Source of the DNA: Hyphomicrobiales bacterium
GTDB lineage: Bacteria; Pseudomonadota; Alphaproteobacteria; Rhizobiales; Beijerinckiaceae
Direction: 5' to 3'
Length of the DNA stretch: 54,058 nucleotides
NCBI GenBank assembly: GCA_900470775.1
Contig: UCBZ01000035.1
Span: forward strand, 1-54,058
This document shows, in pieces, positions 17,186-26,236 of the stretch. Position 1 is the stretch's first letter, and every line of letters starts with the position of its first letter. The notes beneath the pieces are model-generated. The model saw nothing but the letters and a program-made list of their open reading frames with translations, searched no databases and was not told the origin of the DNA. The position numbers and the translations under genes were made by a program.

Positions 17186-18247
17186 TCAGGCATGATCGTG
17201 CTGGTGATGTAGGTCGGGATAGTGCGGATGGGTGTGCTTTAGCGGCTCGTGTCGGTGCCAGTGTGAGTGCGGCTCCGTGACAGGTCCTTCGTGATGATGC
17301 TGGTGGTGCTCGTCGTGGACGTGGACGTGCTCGTGCTCCATCGCGGTATGAAAGTGCTCATGCTCGTGCCGCTCCGCGAGGTGCAGCCATAGCCCTGCTC
17401 CCATCAGCAGACCGGCCGCGACGAGCTGCATTGTCACTGGCTCATGCAGCAGCGTGACGGCGATCATCGCGCCGATGAAGGGAGCGAGCGAGAAATAAGC
17501 CCCGGTGCGCGCCGCCCCGAGGTGCCGTAGCGCCAGCACGAACAGAACGAGGCTCACCCCAACGCCCAAGAAGCCAACCATGGCCGCGACACCGACCGTC
17601 GCCATGGGTGGCACGGCCGCGCCCAGCAGCAAGGCTATAGCGACGTTGACGCTGCCCGCCGTCAGCCCCTTGATGGTGGCCGTCACCACCGGATCAGCCG
17701 AGGACAGCTTGCGCGTCAGGTTATTGTCGATGCCCCAAGCCAGACAGGCCGCCGCGATGAGAGCCGCCCCTGCATCAAGGCGCACGCCTCCTCCTTCCCA
17801 CGACAAAACGACTGCGCCCGTGAGGATGGCGAGGGCTCCCAGAAGCAGCCGCCGATCCACGTTTTCCCGGAAGACCATCCAGGCGATAAGCATGGTCGCC
17901 AACCCTTCGAGGTTGAGCAGCAGCGATCCGGAAGCAGCAGAGGTGTGCGAGAGCCCCAGCATCAGCAGAAGTGGCCCAGATAGTCCGCCGAACAGCACCA
18001 CGGCCGCCAGCCACGGCAGATCATGACGACGCAGGGGAGCCTCCGGCGCCGGGATGCCGAGTGCAGCCCGGCTACCATGCACAACCGCCAGACCAATGCC
18101 TGCACCAAAGTAGAGCACTCCGGCGAGCAGTTGCGGGGACACCTCACCGAGCAACAGCTTGGCGAACGGGGCCGAGGCCCCGAATAGGACGGCCGAAACG
18201 AGCGCCAGCGGCACTCCTGGCCAAAGATGAGAATGGGCGCGCTTCAT
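17186..18247 (-). CDS. EamA/DMT-family transporter with histidine-rich C-terminal tail
   Basis: A 353-residue protein. Residues 1 to about 288 form two EamA repeats with ten hydrophobic segments (start: LALVSAVLFGASAPFAKLLL; second repeat near LIAAACLAWGIDNNLTRKLS). The last 65 or so residues are cytoplasmic or periplasmic and hold about 25 His, mostly as HxH and HH pairs with Glu and Asp, for example HEHVHVHDEHHQHHHEG. Such tails bind Zn, Ni or Co in metal transporters (CDF, NikR-linked permeases), so metal transport or metal-sensing is inferred; EamA proteins otherwise export metabolites. No metal regulator is seen beside it. Confidence 0.88.
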   Translation of the reverse strand: MKRAHSHLWPGVPLALVSAVLFGASAPFAKLLLGEVSPQLLAGVLYFGAGIGLAVVHGSRAALGIPAPEAPLRRHDLPWLAAVVLFGGLSGPLLLMLGLSHTSAASGSLLLNLEGLATMLIAWMVFRENVDRRLLLGALAILTGAVVLSWEGGGVRLDAGAALIAAACLAWGIDNNLTRKLSSADPVVTATIKGLTAGSVNVAIALLLGAAVPPMATVGVAAMVGFLGVGVSLVLFVLALRHLGAARTGAYFSLAPFIGAMIAVTLLHEPVTMQLVAAGLLMGAGLWLHLAERHEHEHFHTAMEHEHVHVHDEHHQHHHEGPVTEPHSHWHRHEPLKHTHPHYPDLHHQHDHA

Positions 18248-18306
18248 CGCGCGACTTTAGCAGCATTTCATCAAGGGCCTGAGAGCGGACCTTCCGAATT
18301 TCCGCA

Positions 18307-18390
18307 ATGGGCCACTTTCAGCCAAACCGCTTGGCCCATCAGGCTACCCGGAAGCAGACGCTCCAGACGTCGGCTGGGGGCCAAAAACGT
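18307..18390. repeat. Dispersed intergenic palindromic repeat
   Basis: ATGGGCCA (18307-18314) and TGGCCCAT (18332-18339) are perfect 8-base inverted arms. The adjoining block near 18354-18388 (GACGCTCCAGACGTC, GGGGGCCAAAAACG) recurs at 29961-29997 with about 80 percent identity. Degenerate pieces also flank the IS1111-like element (541-580 and 1956-1985). It is non-coding. Confidence 0.5.
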
Positions 18391-18411
18391 CGCTCGCTCG
18401 TCCGGCGCGCG

Positions 18412-19848
18412 TCAAGCGCGCAGGATTGCGCCGGGATTGAGGATGCCGAGGGGATCGAAGGCTTGCTTGACCCGCCGCATCAGGTCCAGCGCCTCGGGCT
18501 GGGCTGCCTTAGCCAGCGCGCCGACGAGAGAATGGCCGATGCCGTGCTCGGCCGTGATGCTGCCGCCCAGTTCCATGACGATCTCGAAGACGCAGGCATT
18601 CACTGCCGCCGCAGTCGCGGCGAAGGCGGCCGCGTCCGGGATCGCCGTCGTCGGGAACAGCAGGGTCACATGGATGTTGCCGTCGCCGATATGGCCGACG
18701 AAGAGCGGCCGTGCTATCGGGAACCGGCGCGCTGTTGCCCGCTCGACGGCCTCGATCATGACCGGCACGTCGGCTGTCGCGACGCTTGTATCGTGCGAGA
18801 CGCTCGGTCCCGCCAGCCTGTTCGCCTCCGCCACAGCAAGGCGGATCGTCCAGATCGCCTTGGCCTGTGCGTCGCTCGCGGCGATGACCGCGTCCTCCAG
18901 CACGCCGTCTTCCAGCGCCGTGCCGAGAACCTCGGTCATGATGCGCTCGACATCGGCTTGCGGGTCGCTGTCGGCGATTTCGACGAAGCCGTACCAGGGC
19001 TGGCGGCTTTGGAGCGGCAGCGAGGTTGCCGGCATGAGCGCGAGCGTCAGCCCCATCTCGGCATCGCACATTAGTTCGAAGCTGGAAATGCGCTCGCCAG
19101 CGACGCTGCGCAGGCGCTGCAGCACCTGCAGCGCCGCGACGGGATTGGCGAAACCGCAGAGCGCTGTCGTGCTCGCTCTTGGCCTCGCGAACAGCTTGAA
19201 GGCGGCGGCTGTGACGATCCCGAGCGTTCCCTCCGAGCCGATCAGCATGTCGCGTAGGGCGTAGCCGGCATTGTCCTTCCGCAGCGGCTTCAAGCCGCGA
19301 ATGATCACACCATCGGCTGTAACGAATTCGAGCCCGAGCACGAGATCGCGGACCGTGCCGTAGCGGATGACGTTGACGCCGCCCGCATTGGTCGCGACGA
19401 TGCCGCCGATCTGGCAGGACCCCTCGCTGCCGAGGCTGAGCGGGAACAGGCGGTCGGCGTCGGTGGCCGCGCGCTGCACGTCGGCGAGGATGCAGCCGGC
19501 TTCCGCGACAAGGGTGTCGCCGAGCGCATCGACCGAACGAATGCTATTGAGACGGCCGAGCGAAAGGACCACTGCATCGCCGGCGGCGTCGGGTGTGGCG
19601 CCGCCGGACAGGCCGGTATTTCCGCCTTGAGGCACGATCGGTGTGCCCGTATGCGTGGCCCAGCGCATGATCGCCGAGACTTCCTCGACCGTGCGCGGAC
19701 GCAGGATGGCTTGCGCCCGCCCATGCCGGCGTCCGCGCCAGTCGCTGAGATAAGGCGCCATCGCCGCGGGCTCGGTGACGATGCCGGCAGCGTCGAGCAC
19801 GGCTTCCAACGGTTGAAGGTTCGCCAGCATGTCAGACAGTCCCGGCAT
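18412..19848 (-). CDS. FAD-linked 2-hydroxyacid dehydrogenase (GlcD/D-lactate dehydrogenase type)
   Basis: A 478-residue flavoprotein of the vanillyl-alcohol-oxidase fold. FAD-binding (about 40-220): VPQGGNTGLSGG, then SLGSEGSCQIGGIVATNAGG and GYALRDMLIGSEGTLGIVTA. The C-terminal FAD-oxidase domain has VGHIGDGNIHV and ITAEHGIGHSLVGAL, with the His residues that bind substrate carboxylate. Members oxidise glycolate, D-lactate or D-2-hydroxyglutarate to the 2-oxoacid. It is the last gene of the ten-gene sugar operon; its start (ATG 19848, alternative 19830) overlaps the SDR gene. It probably handles a hydroxyacid end product of that pathway. Confidence 0.9.
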   Translation of the reverse strand: MPGLSDMLANLQPLEAVLDAAGIVTEPAAMAPYLSDWRGRRHGRAQAILRPRTVEEVSAIMRWATHTGTPIVPQGGNTGLSGGATPDAAGDAVVLSLGRLNSIRSVDALGDTLVAEAGCILADVQRAATDADRLFPLSLGSEGSCQIGGIVATNAGGVNVIRYGTVRDLVLGLEFVTADGVIIRGLKPLRKDNAGYALRDMLIGSEGTLGIVTAAAFKLFARPRASTTALCGFANPVAALQVLQRLRSVAGERISSFELMCDAEMGLTLALMPATSLPLQSRQPWYGFVEIADSDPQADVERIMTEVLGTALEDGVLEDAVIAASDAQAKAIWTIRLAVAEANRLAGPSVSHDTSVATADVPVMIEAVERATARRFPIARPLFVGHIGDGNIHVTLLFPTTAIPDAAAFAATAAAVNACVFEIVMELGGSITAEHGIGHSLVGALAKAAQPEALDLMRRVKQAFDPLGILNPGAILRA

Positions 19849-20596
19849 CGACGATGAAGTTCTGGCCCGTGCACATGCGCGAGACATCCGAAGCGAGGAA
19901 CAGGGCCATCGCGGCAATATCGGCGGGCAGGATCTCGCCCTTGAGCGCCTGCGCGCGTTGCGCCGCATCCCAGCGCTCCGGCGTCATGTGCAGGTTCCGC
20001 TGGCGCCCGGTCATGACCCAGCCCGGCGTCAGGCAATTTACCCGGATATTGTCGGGGCCGAGTTCGCGTGCCAGCGATCTGGTAAAGCCGAGCACGGCGG
20101 CCTTGGCTGTCGCATAGGCTATCATGCCGGGCGCCCCCTTCATCCAGGAGGTCGAGCTCAGATTGATCAGCGAGCCGCTGCCGAGCGCCTTCATGTCGGC
20201 TGCAAGGCTCTTCGCGACGAACATCATCGGCCGCAGATTGACCGCGAACCGATCATCCCAATAGTCCGGCGTCACCTCGCCAAAAGCATGGCGCTCATCA
20301 TGGCCGGCATTGTTGATGCCGATCGCGAAAGGGCCGCAGGCCGTGCGTGCGGCCGCGATCGCGTTTTGCGTAGCCGTGATATCGCGCAGGTCGACAAGGT
20401 GGAACGAGACCGTTGCGCCCTCCTCCGTCAGCAGCGCCGCCAACGCCTCACCGCGTGGTTGGTCCAGATCGAGGAAAGCGACCCGTGCCTTTTGCCGGGC
20501 CAGCACCTCGACGATCGCCTGCCCGATGCCGTCGGCACCGCCGGTGACGAGCGCGCCTTTGCCTGCAAGGTCGGGATACGTCGCTGCCGGCCTCAT
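19832..20596 (-). CDS. Short-chain dehydrogenase/reductase
   Basis: A 254-residue classical SDR. TGGADGIG lies at about residues 18-25, INNAG at about 90, LSSTSW with the catalytic Ser and YATAK with Tyr and Lys at about 157-161, and TPGWVMTGRQ after the active site. LDLDQPRG after the second strand suggests NAD(H). The ATG overlaps the stop of the IclR-SMP-30 gene by four bases. In non-phosphorylating sugar pathways an SDR of this type oxidises the starting sugar to a lactone or a 2-keto-3-deoxy acid; which one cannot be told here. Confidence 0.9.
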   Translation of the reverse strand: MRPAATYPDLAGKGALVTGGADGIGQAIVEVLARQKARVAFLDLDQPRGEALAALLTEEGATVSFHLVDLRDITATQNAIAAARTACGPFAIGINNAGHDERHAFGEVTPDYWDDRFAVNLRPMMFVAKSLAADMKALGSGSLINLSSTSWMKGAPGMIAYATAKAAVLGFTRSLARELGPDNIRVNCLTPGWVMTGRQRNLHMTPERWDAAQRAQALKGEILPADIAAMALFLASDVSRMCTGQNFIVDAGTV

Positions 20597-22341
20597 TGGC
20601 CGAACTCTGCTGCCGGCAGGCCGGGCACATCGATCGGCAGCGTGAACAATCCACCCGAGAACGGCGCTTCGGCCAGGATGCGCGACGGCAGGCGCACGCG
20701 CGCGCTCGTGATGAACAGCGTCTTCAAGTCTTTGCCGCCGAAGGCGACGCTGGTCGGGCGCGGGATCGGCAGCTTGACCTCGCGCAGGAGCCGGCCGTCG
20801 GGCGCATAGCGGTGCAGGCACCAGCCGTCCCAGACCGCGCACCAGACGCAGCCCTCGCTGTCGACCGCCAGCCCGTCGGGACGGCCCAGGGCAGCGTCGA
20901 TCTCGGCGAAGACGCGGCGGCGCTTTAGCGTACCGGCGGTCTCGTCGAAGTCGTAGGCATATATTCGGCCCGGCGCGGAATCGGCGAAGTAGAAGATGCG
21001 CCCGTCCGGGCTCCAGTCGAGCCCGTTGGCGACGGTCAGGCCGCTTTCATGGCGCTCCCAGGTGAGATCGGGCTTGATCGCATAGAGCGAGCCGCTGGCC
21101 CGGCTGGCGTCGAGCCGCATGGTCCCGGCCCAAAGCCTGCCCTGCCGGTCGCATTTGCCGTCATTGAAGCGGTTGTCGGAAATCTCGGCTTCGGGATCGA
21201 CCAGCGGCGTCAGCGTGCCGCTGTCGAAATCGAAGCTTTCGAGCCCGCTCTGGGTCAGCGCGACAAGCCCACCATCGCGCCGGCCGACCAAGGCGCTGAC
21301 CAGCCGGGGCAGCGCGACCTCCTCATTGCTCCGCGTCGCCGGATCGAAACGGTTGATCGAGGGTGCCAGGATATCGACCCAGTACAGACGCTTTTCGCGG
21401 GCCGACCAAACTGGCCCCTCGGCGAGATGGGCGCCCCAGGGCAGCACGCATTCGACCTCCGCATCGATCTGGCGCAGCGAGCGCGGCTTCGAGCTGATGT
21501 TCATCTGCGTGGTGCCTACATTGCCGGAGATCTGCCGCGCCGCCGCCATCAAATCACGTCCGGTGACGTGGAGCCGCTCCTTGCTCAAGCGCGAGGACGG
21601 ACCAAACACGCCGATCGCCGCGACGGCCCGCCCGGTATGGTCGAAGATCGGCGCCGCAACCGAGGCGACGCCGGCGACATGCTCCTCGAGCGAAACCGCA
21701 TAGCCGCGGGCGCGCGTCAGAGCGAGATCGGCGAGCAGCACGTCCTCCTCGACGAATGTGGAAGGGGTGAAGCGTTCCAGCACGATCTTGTCGAAGACGG
21801 CGCGCTGCTCATGCGGCTGGGCGAAGGCGAGCAAAGCCTTGCCGCCGGCCGTGCAATGCAGTGGTGCACGCCGGCCGACCTCGACGCGGAAGCCATAGGG
21901 GCCGCCGCGGCTGCGCTGGTCGATGTAGAGCACCTCGTTGTTGTCGATCGAGCACAATGCCGCCGTCTCGCGCGTCTCCTCGGCGAGGCGGTCGAGCACG
22001 GGCGCCGCCGCCCCGCGTAGGTCAAACGATTCCCAGACGCGATGGGCGAGTTCGAACAGCCGGTGCCCGAGCCGATAGGTGTTGTCGCTGTCCTCCTGCC
22101 GGATCAGCCGAAACAGCACGAGCGTGTTGAGCATCCGCGCCAGCGTGCCCTTGGGCAGGCCGGTCGCGGCCTGGAGATCTTTGAAGCGCGGCGGCGTCGC
22201 GGCCTCGCCGATCACGTCGAGCAGATAAAGCCCCTTGGCCAGGGCCGCCGCGCCGGTCGGGACATCGCGCTCGTCAGGTGTCAGGACACGCGTGTCGCCC
22301 GCGCCTGCGCCGCCTCGTCCATCATGCGGTCGAACGTCCAT
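20593..22341 (-). CDS. IclR-type regulator fused to SMP-30/gluconolactonase domain
   Basis: One uninterrupted 582-residue frame with two normally separate proteins. Residues about 28-275 form an IclR regulator: winged helix FKDLQAATGLPKGTLARMLN, then an effector domain with LHCTAGGKALLAFAQPHEQR and GVASVAAPIFDHTGRAVAAI. Residues about 290-575 form an SMP-30 six-bladed propeller: LAEGPVW (Glu308), FNDGKCD (Asn393/Asp394), VANGLDWSPDG (Asn439) and GRPDGLAVD (Asp489), the usual metal ligands of lactonases. An internal ATG at 21504 (residue 280) could give a separate lactonase, but its ribosome site is weak. The start at 22341 overlaps the epimerase gene by 61 bases. It probably senses a sugar acid or lactone and also opens the lactone. 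Confidence 0.85.
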   Translation of the reverse strand: MDVRPHDGRGGAGAGDTRVLTPDERDVPTGAAALAKGLYLLDVIGEAATPPRFKDLQAATGLPKGTLARMLNTLVLFRLIRQEDSDNTYRLGHRLFELAHRVWESFDLRGAAAPVLDRLAEETRETAALCSIDNNEVLYIDQRSRGGPYGFRVEVGRRAPLHCTAGGKALLAFAQPHEQRAVFDKIVLERFTPSTFVEEDVLLADLALTRARGYAVSLEEHVAGVASVAAPIFDHTGRAVAAIGVFGPSSRLSKERLHVTGRDLMAAARQISGNVGTTQMNISSKPRSLRQIDAEVECVLPWGAHLAEGPVWSAREKRLYWVDILAPSINRFDPATRSNEEVALPRLVSALVGRRDGGLVALTQSGLESFDFDSGTLTPLVDPEAEISDNRFNDGKCDRQGRLWAGTMRLDASRASGSLYAIKPDLTWERHESGLTVANGLDWSPDGRIFYFADSAPGRIYAYDFDETAGTLKRRRVFAEIDAALGRPDGLAVDSEGCVWCAVWDGWCLHRYAPDGRLLREVKLPIPRPTSVAFGGKDLKTLFITSARVRLPSRILAEAPFSGGLFTLPIDVPGLPAAEFGQ

Positions 22342-23261
22342 CGCGGTTCATATCCCAGTTCGGCCCGGATCTTCGCATTCGACGTCTCGTAGAAGACGCC
22401 GGCGCCGGGCAGGTCGATGGTCTTCAAGGACAGTCCCGTCAACTGCGCCATGCGCGGCAAGGCTTCGGCGAAATCGACGGGTGCGGTCGCGCCGAGGTTA
22501 TAGGTCTGCCCGGCCGCGCCTTGATGATCGAGCGCGAGCAGGATGCCCTCGACCATGTCGCGGGTGTCGGTGATGTGCATCCGGAACGGCCGGCCTGCCT
22601 CGTTGCGCGATAAGACCAGCGCCTCTGGGCCATCATCGGCCTGCTTCAGCAAAGCCACAGCAGCTGCGTTGCCAAAGCTCTCCTGCTGTCGGATTTTTGG
22701 CTGCAGGAAAAAGCGCGGCCCGGAAAAGAAGCTGGTGGGGTCGAGCAGTTCGTTCGCGTCCTGCGTATGCGAGAAGCGCAGGATCGTCGCCGGCGTGCCG
22801 CTAGTGCGTTCAAAAAAGCGCACGAGCTCCTCGCCGAGCAGTTTTGTCAGCCCATAGGACGAGCGCGGCTTGCGCGGATGCGCCTCGTCCACCGGCAGGT
22901 AATCCGGCACGTTCTCGGGGTAGACCTCGCCGGAGCTGGCGAAGACGAAGCGGCTCAGCTTCAGCCCTGCCGCTTCCTCCAGCAACACGCGCGTGCCCTC
23001 GACATTGGCGGAAAACAGCTTGTCGCGAGCGGCCGGAAGCCAAGACATGAAGGCGCCGAGATGCAGGATGACGTCCGCTCCGGGGACTGCCTCGGCTGCC
23101 TTGGCGCGGTCATCGAAGCCGCCGACGACCTCGCGGAAGGCGGGATGTGCGATCCCGGCCGAACGCAGGTCGAAGCCGGTGACGGCGCGGCCCGCATCGA
23201 GCAGGCGCCGCACCACCCGCGAGCCAACGCGCCCGGCACTGCCGGTGACGAGAACGCTCAC
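22281..23261 (-). CDS. NAD-dependent epimerase/dehydratase family protein (extended SDR)
   Basis: A 326-residue extended SDR. The NAD-binding motif TGSAGRVGSRVV sits at the very N-terminus, HLGAFMSW at about residue 67, the catalytic Ser in FVFASSGEVYPE, and SYGLTK with Tyr and Lys at about 136-140. Compared with uronate dehydrogenases and UDP-sugar epimerases it keeps the fold but no diagnostic substrate residues I can assign. The GTG start overlaps the ABC ATPase stop (GTGA). Being cotranscribed with a sugar importer and a lactonase, it is a candidate sugar or uronate dehydrogenase making the lactone. Confidence 0.87.
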   Translation of the reverse strand: MSVLVTGSAGRVGSRVVRRLLDAGRAVTGFDLRSAGIAHPAFREVVGGFDDRAKAAEAVPGADVILHLGAFMSWLPAARDKLFSANVEGTRVLLEEAAGLKLSRFVFASSGEVYPENVPDYLPVDEAHPRKPRSSYGLTKLLGEELVRFFERTSGTPATILRFSHTQDANELLDPTSFFSGPRFFLQPKIRQQESFGNAAAVALLKQADDGPEALVLSRNEAGRPFRMHITDTRDMVEGILLALDHQGAAGQTYNLGATAPVDFAEALPRMAQLTGLSLKTIDLPGAGVFYETSNAKIRAELGYEPRWTFDRMMDEAAQARATRVS

Positions 23262-24382
23262 TGGATCGCACCCTGCGTGGCCGCGTCGAAGACATGCAGC
23301 CGGGCGGGATCGAAGGACAGCGTCAGCCGCTCGCCGGGGGGCCGGCCATCGGGGTTGATCAGCCGCGCGATCAGCGAATGGCCGCGCGTATCATCATCCG
23401 CAACGGCCTGGCCGACCCGGACGCGGTTTTCCACAGGCAGTTCGACATAGACATATTGCTCGCTTCCCAGACTCTCGACGAGGCGCGGCTGGACCTCGAA
23501 GCTCACGGGGCCTGGACCGGCCGAAATATGTTCGGGCCGCAGGCCGACGATGGCGTCCTCTCCGACAAGCGATCCGGCGCCAGCGACCGGCAACGCCACG
23601 TTCTGGCCGAACAGCCGCACCTGCGCGCCGCCCGCCGCCGCCGTGACCGGCGATTGCAGAAAATTCATGCCGGGAGAGCCGATGAAGCCGGCGACGAAGA
23701 GATTGGCTGGCTCGCGAAACATCGTGTCGGGATGGGCGATCTGCTGGATCTCGCCATCCTTCATGATGACGATCCGGTCTGCCATCGTCATGGCTTCGGT
23801 CTGGTCGTGGGTGACATAGATCGTGGTGACGCCGAGGCGCTTATGCAGGGCGCTGATCTCGGCGCGGGTGTGGACGCGCAGCTTGGCGTCGAGATTGGAA
23901 AGCGGTTCGTCCATCAGGAAGGCTTGCGGCTCGCGCACGATCGCGCGGCCCAGGGCGACGCGCTGGCGCTGGCCACCCGACAAGGCGCGCGGGCGCCGGT
24001 CGAGCAGATGGTCGATGCCGAGGATTTTTGCGGCGTCGCCGACCCGCCGCTCGATCTCGGCCTTGTCCGTGCCGCGCATCTTCAGGCCAAAGCCCATGTT
24101 CTTGGCGACGGTGAGATGCGGATAGAGCGCGTAGTTCTGGAACACCATGGCGATGTCGCGGTCACCGGGCGCGAGATCGGTGACTTCGCGCTCGCCGATC
24201 CAGACTTTTCCGGAGGAGGCCTCCTCCAGGCCGGCGAGGATCTTGAGCATGGTCGACTTGCCGCAGCCGGAGGGACCGACCAGGACGACGAATTCGCCAT
24301 CGGCGATGTCGAGAGAAAAATCCTTGAGCACGGCGAGGTTGCCATAGGATTTGGTGACGTGCTCGATCTTGATGCCGGCCAT
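23258..24382 (-). CDS. Sugar ABC transporter ATP-binding protein (UgpC/MalK type)
   Basis: A 374-residue ATPase. Walker A is GPSGCGKSTML (about 36-46), the Q-loop lies near MVFQNYALYPHLTV, the signature is LSGGQRQRVALGRAIV (about 134-149), Walker B is AFLMDEPLSNLDAKL, and the switch His is in VTHDQTEAMTMAD. A C-terminal TOBE/OB regulatory region (about 240-370) is typical of the CUT1 carbohydrate family and lets one subunit dimerise below the two permeases. It is the ATPase for the permeases at 24401 and 25242, 18 bp downstream of the nearer one. Confidence 0.94.
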   Translation of the reverse strand: MAGIKIEHVTKSYGNLAVLKDFSLDIADGEFVVLVGPSGCGKSTMLKILAGLEEASSGKVWIGEREVTDLAPGDRDIAMVFQNYALYPHLTVAKNMGFGLKMRGTDKAEIERRVGDAAKILGIDHLLDRRPRALSGGQRQRVALGRAIVREPQAFLMDEPLSNLDAKLRVHTRAEISALHKRLGVTTIYVTHDQTEAMTMADRIVIMKDGEIQQIAHPDTMFREPANLFVAGFIGSPGMNFLQSPVTAAAGGAQVRLFGQNVALPVAGAGSLVGEDAIVGLRPEHISAGPGPVSFEVQPRLVESLGSEQYVYVELPVENRVRVGQAVADDDTRGHSLIARLINPDGRPPGERLTLSFDPARLHVFDAATQGAIQ

Positions 24383-24400
24383 GAGATGCGGTGCCCCAGC

Positions 24401-25231
24401 TTATTTCTCTGCGCCGGCGGTGAGGCCGCCGACGAGATAGCGTTCGAGGAAGAGGTAGATCAGCAGGATCGGCAGGGCGACGAGGATGGAGGCCGCCGAT
24501 ATGTCGCTCCAGTTGCTGACATATTCGCCCTTCATCGTGGTGATGCCGAGATTGGCGGTCCAGTTGCCCTGGGCGTTGGTCAGGAAGGTCCGCGCATAGG
24601 CATAGTCCGACCAGGACAGCACGAAGCCATAGAGCGCGGTTGCCGCCAATCCGGGCGCCGAGACCGGCAGGATCACCCGGAACATCGCCCCCAGAGGCGA
24701 ACAGCCATCGACCATCGCCGCCTGCTCGAGCTCGCGCGGGATCGTGTCGAAATAGCCTTTCAGCATCCAGGTCGTGAAAGGGATGATCAGCGTGGCATGG
24801 GCCAGAATGATCGACCAAAGGCTGCCGATCAGCTCCAGCTGCCGGAAGATGCCGAAGAGCGGGATCACCAGCAGCGTCGCCGGCAGCATCTTGGCGGTCA
24901 GGATGAACAGCCCGAGCGAGGGACCGCCGCGCACCTTGAAGCGCGACAGGCTGTAGCCCGCCAGCACCGAGACGACCATCGACAGCGTCACGGCGCCAAT
25001 CGCGGCGAGCGCGGAATTGCCGAGCCAGAGCAGGATCGGCCGCTCGGCCAGAATTTGGCCGAACACGCCCCATCGCGGGTGATCGGGCCAGAATTTCGGC
25101 GGCAACTGGCGCAACTGGTCTGGCTCCGACAGCGCGGTGATCACGAGCCAGTAGATCGGGAAGACCAGCACCGCGCAGGTCAGGACCACCGTAGCGTAGA
25201 GGATGATGCTGTCGCGTGAAGAGCGTTTCAT
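24401..25231 (-). CDS. Sugar ABC transporter permease (MalG type)
   Basis: A 276-residue inner-membrane permease with six hydrophobic segments. It has the BPD_transp_1 domain and the EAA loop (EQAAMVDGCSPLGAMFRVIL followed by PVSAPGLAATAL), which contacts the ATPase. It opens with a charged tail and then a first segment (IILYATVVLTCAVLVFPIYW). It forms the channel with the partner permease at 25242-26147, separated by 10 bp. Confidence 0.93.
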   Translation of the reverse strand: MKRSSRDSIILYATVVLTCAVLVFPIYWLVITALSEPDQLRQLPPKFWPDHPRWGVFGQILAERPILLWLGNSALAAIGAVTLSMVVSVLAGYSLSRFKVRGGPSLGLFILTAKMLPATLLVIPLFGIFRQLELIGSLWSIILAHATLIIPFTTWMLKGYFDTIPRELEQAAMVDGCSPLGAMFRVILPVSAPGLAATALYGFVLSWSDYAYARTFLTNAQGNWTANLGITTMKGEYVSNWSDISAASILVALPILLIYLFLERYLVGGLTAGAEK

Positions 25232-25241
25232 GGTGGCGTCC

Positions 25242-26147
25242 TCAGATGTTGTCTGGAGCGCGCGAGATCATCAGCCGGCTGGCGATGACGCAGACGATCA
25301 GGGTGATGACGCCAATGGCCGAGGCGTAGCCCATCTTGAAGAAGCCGAAGGCCTGCTCATAGGTCATGATCGAGAGGCTTTGCGTCGCCTTCAGCGGCCC
25401 CCCGCCGGTCAGCACATAGATGATCGAGAAATCGCGGAAGACCCACAGCATCACCAGCACGAGCGTGACGCCCAGCACCGGCATTAGCGAGGGAATGGTG
25501 ATGTTGATCAGGCGTTGCCAGGCGCTGGCGCCGTCGACGCGCGCGGCGTTGTAGAAGTCCTCGGGGATCGATTGCAGGCCCGCCAGCATCATGATCGAGA
25601 CGAAGGGATAGCCCTTCCAGACCATCACGACGCAGACCACCGCAAAAGACGCCGGCGGTGACGAGAACCAGTTGATCGTGGTGTCGACGAGACCGAGCTT
25701 GATGAAGACCCAGTTCATCAGACCGAAGGACGAGTCGAACATCCAGGCGAAGATCACGACCGCGATCACCTCCGGCACGGCCCAGGGCAGCGCTACCAGA
25801 AGCCGCGCCAGTGCCTGGCCCTTGAAGCGGTTGTTGACCAGCAGCGCGGTCGACAGGCCGAGCAAGAAGCAGAAGAAGGAGACGATGGTGACCAGCTTGA
25901 AGGTCACCCAACAGGCATTCCAGAAATCCTCCGAGGCGAACAGGCGCTCGTAATTGAGCGTGGTGAAGGGGCGGCGCGGCTGGTCGAGCCGGGCGATGTT
26001 GACGTTCTGGAACGAGAGATCGACCGAGACGAACACGGGATAGACGATGATCAGCCCGATCAGCAGTACGGCGGGCGCCAGCAGCAGATAGCCGAGCCAG
26101 TGGCGTCGGCTTGGCCTTGCGAGATCGAGGAAGGCTGATCGGGACAT
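25242..26147 (-). CDS. Sugar ABC transporter permease (MalF type)
   Basis: A 301-residue inner-membrane permease with about six hydrophobic segments and the EAA loop (YNAARVDGASAWQRLINITI followed by PSLMPVLGV). The N-terminus RRHWLGYLLLAPAVLLIGLI and the periplasmic loop between segments 1 and 2 are typical of the MalF/UgpA group. AGGAAA precedes the start. It pairs with the MalG-type permease; a 124-bp gap with a stem-loop separates it from the binding-protein gene upstream. Confidence 0.93.
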   Translation of the reverse strand: MSRSAFLDLARPSRRHWLGYLLLAPAVLLIGLIIVYPVFVSVDLSFQNVNIARLDQPRRPFTTLNYERLFASEDFWNACWVTFKLVTIVSFFCFLLGLSTALLVNNRFKGQALARLLVALPWAVPEVIAVVIFAWMFDSSFGLMNWVFIKLGLVDTTINWFSSPPASFAVVCVVMVWKGYPFVSIMMLAGLQSIPEDFYNAARVDGASAWQRLINITIPSLMPVLGVTLVLVMLWVFRDFSIIYVLTGGGPLKATQSLSIMTYEQAFGFFKMGYASAIGVITLIVCVIASRLMISRAPDNI

Positions 26148-26236
26148 GTCGGGGTTTCCTGTCGTCCGCCGTCATTCTCGGACGGCGCGCAGCGCAGACC
26201 CAAGAAGGTCGTGACGAGACGGCACTGATTTCCGAG

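Noticed and set aside
23294..25219. A 641-codon open frame on the plus strand opposite the ABC transporter genes
   Set aside because: It is antisense to MalK- and MalG-type genes with intact motifs; its composition (Asp, Gln, Arg, Gly) is that of a shadow frame.
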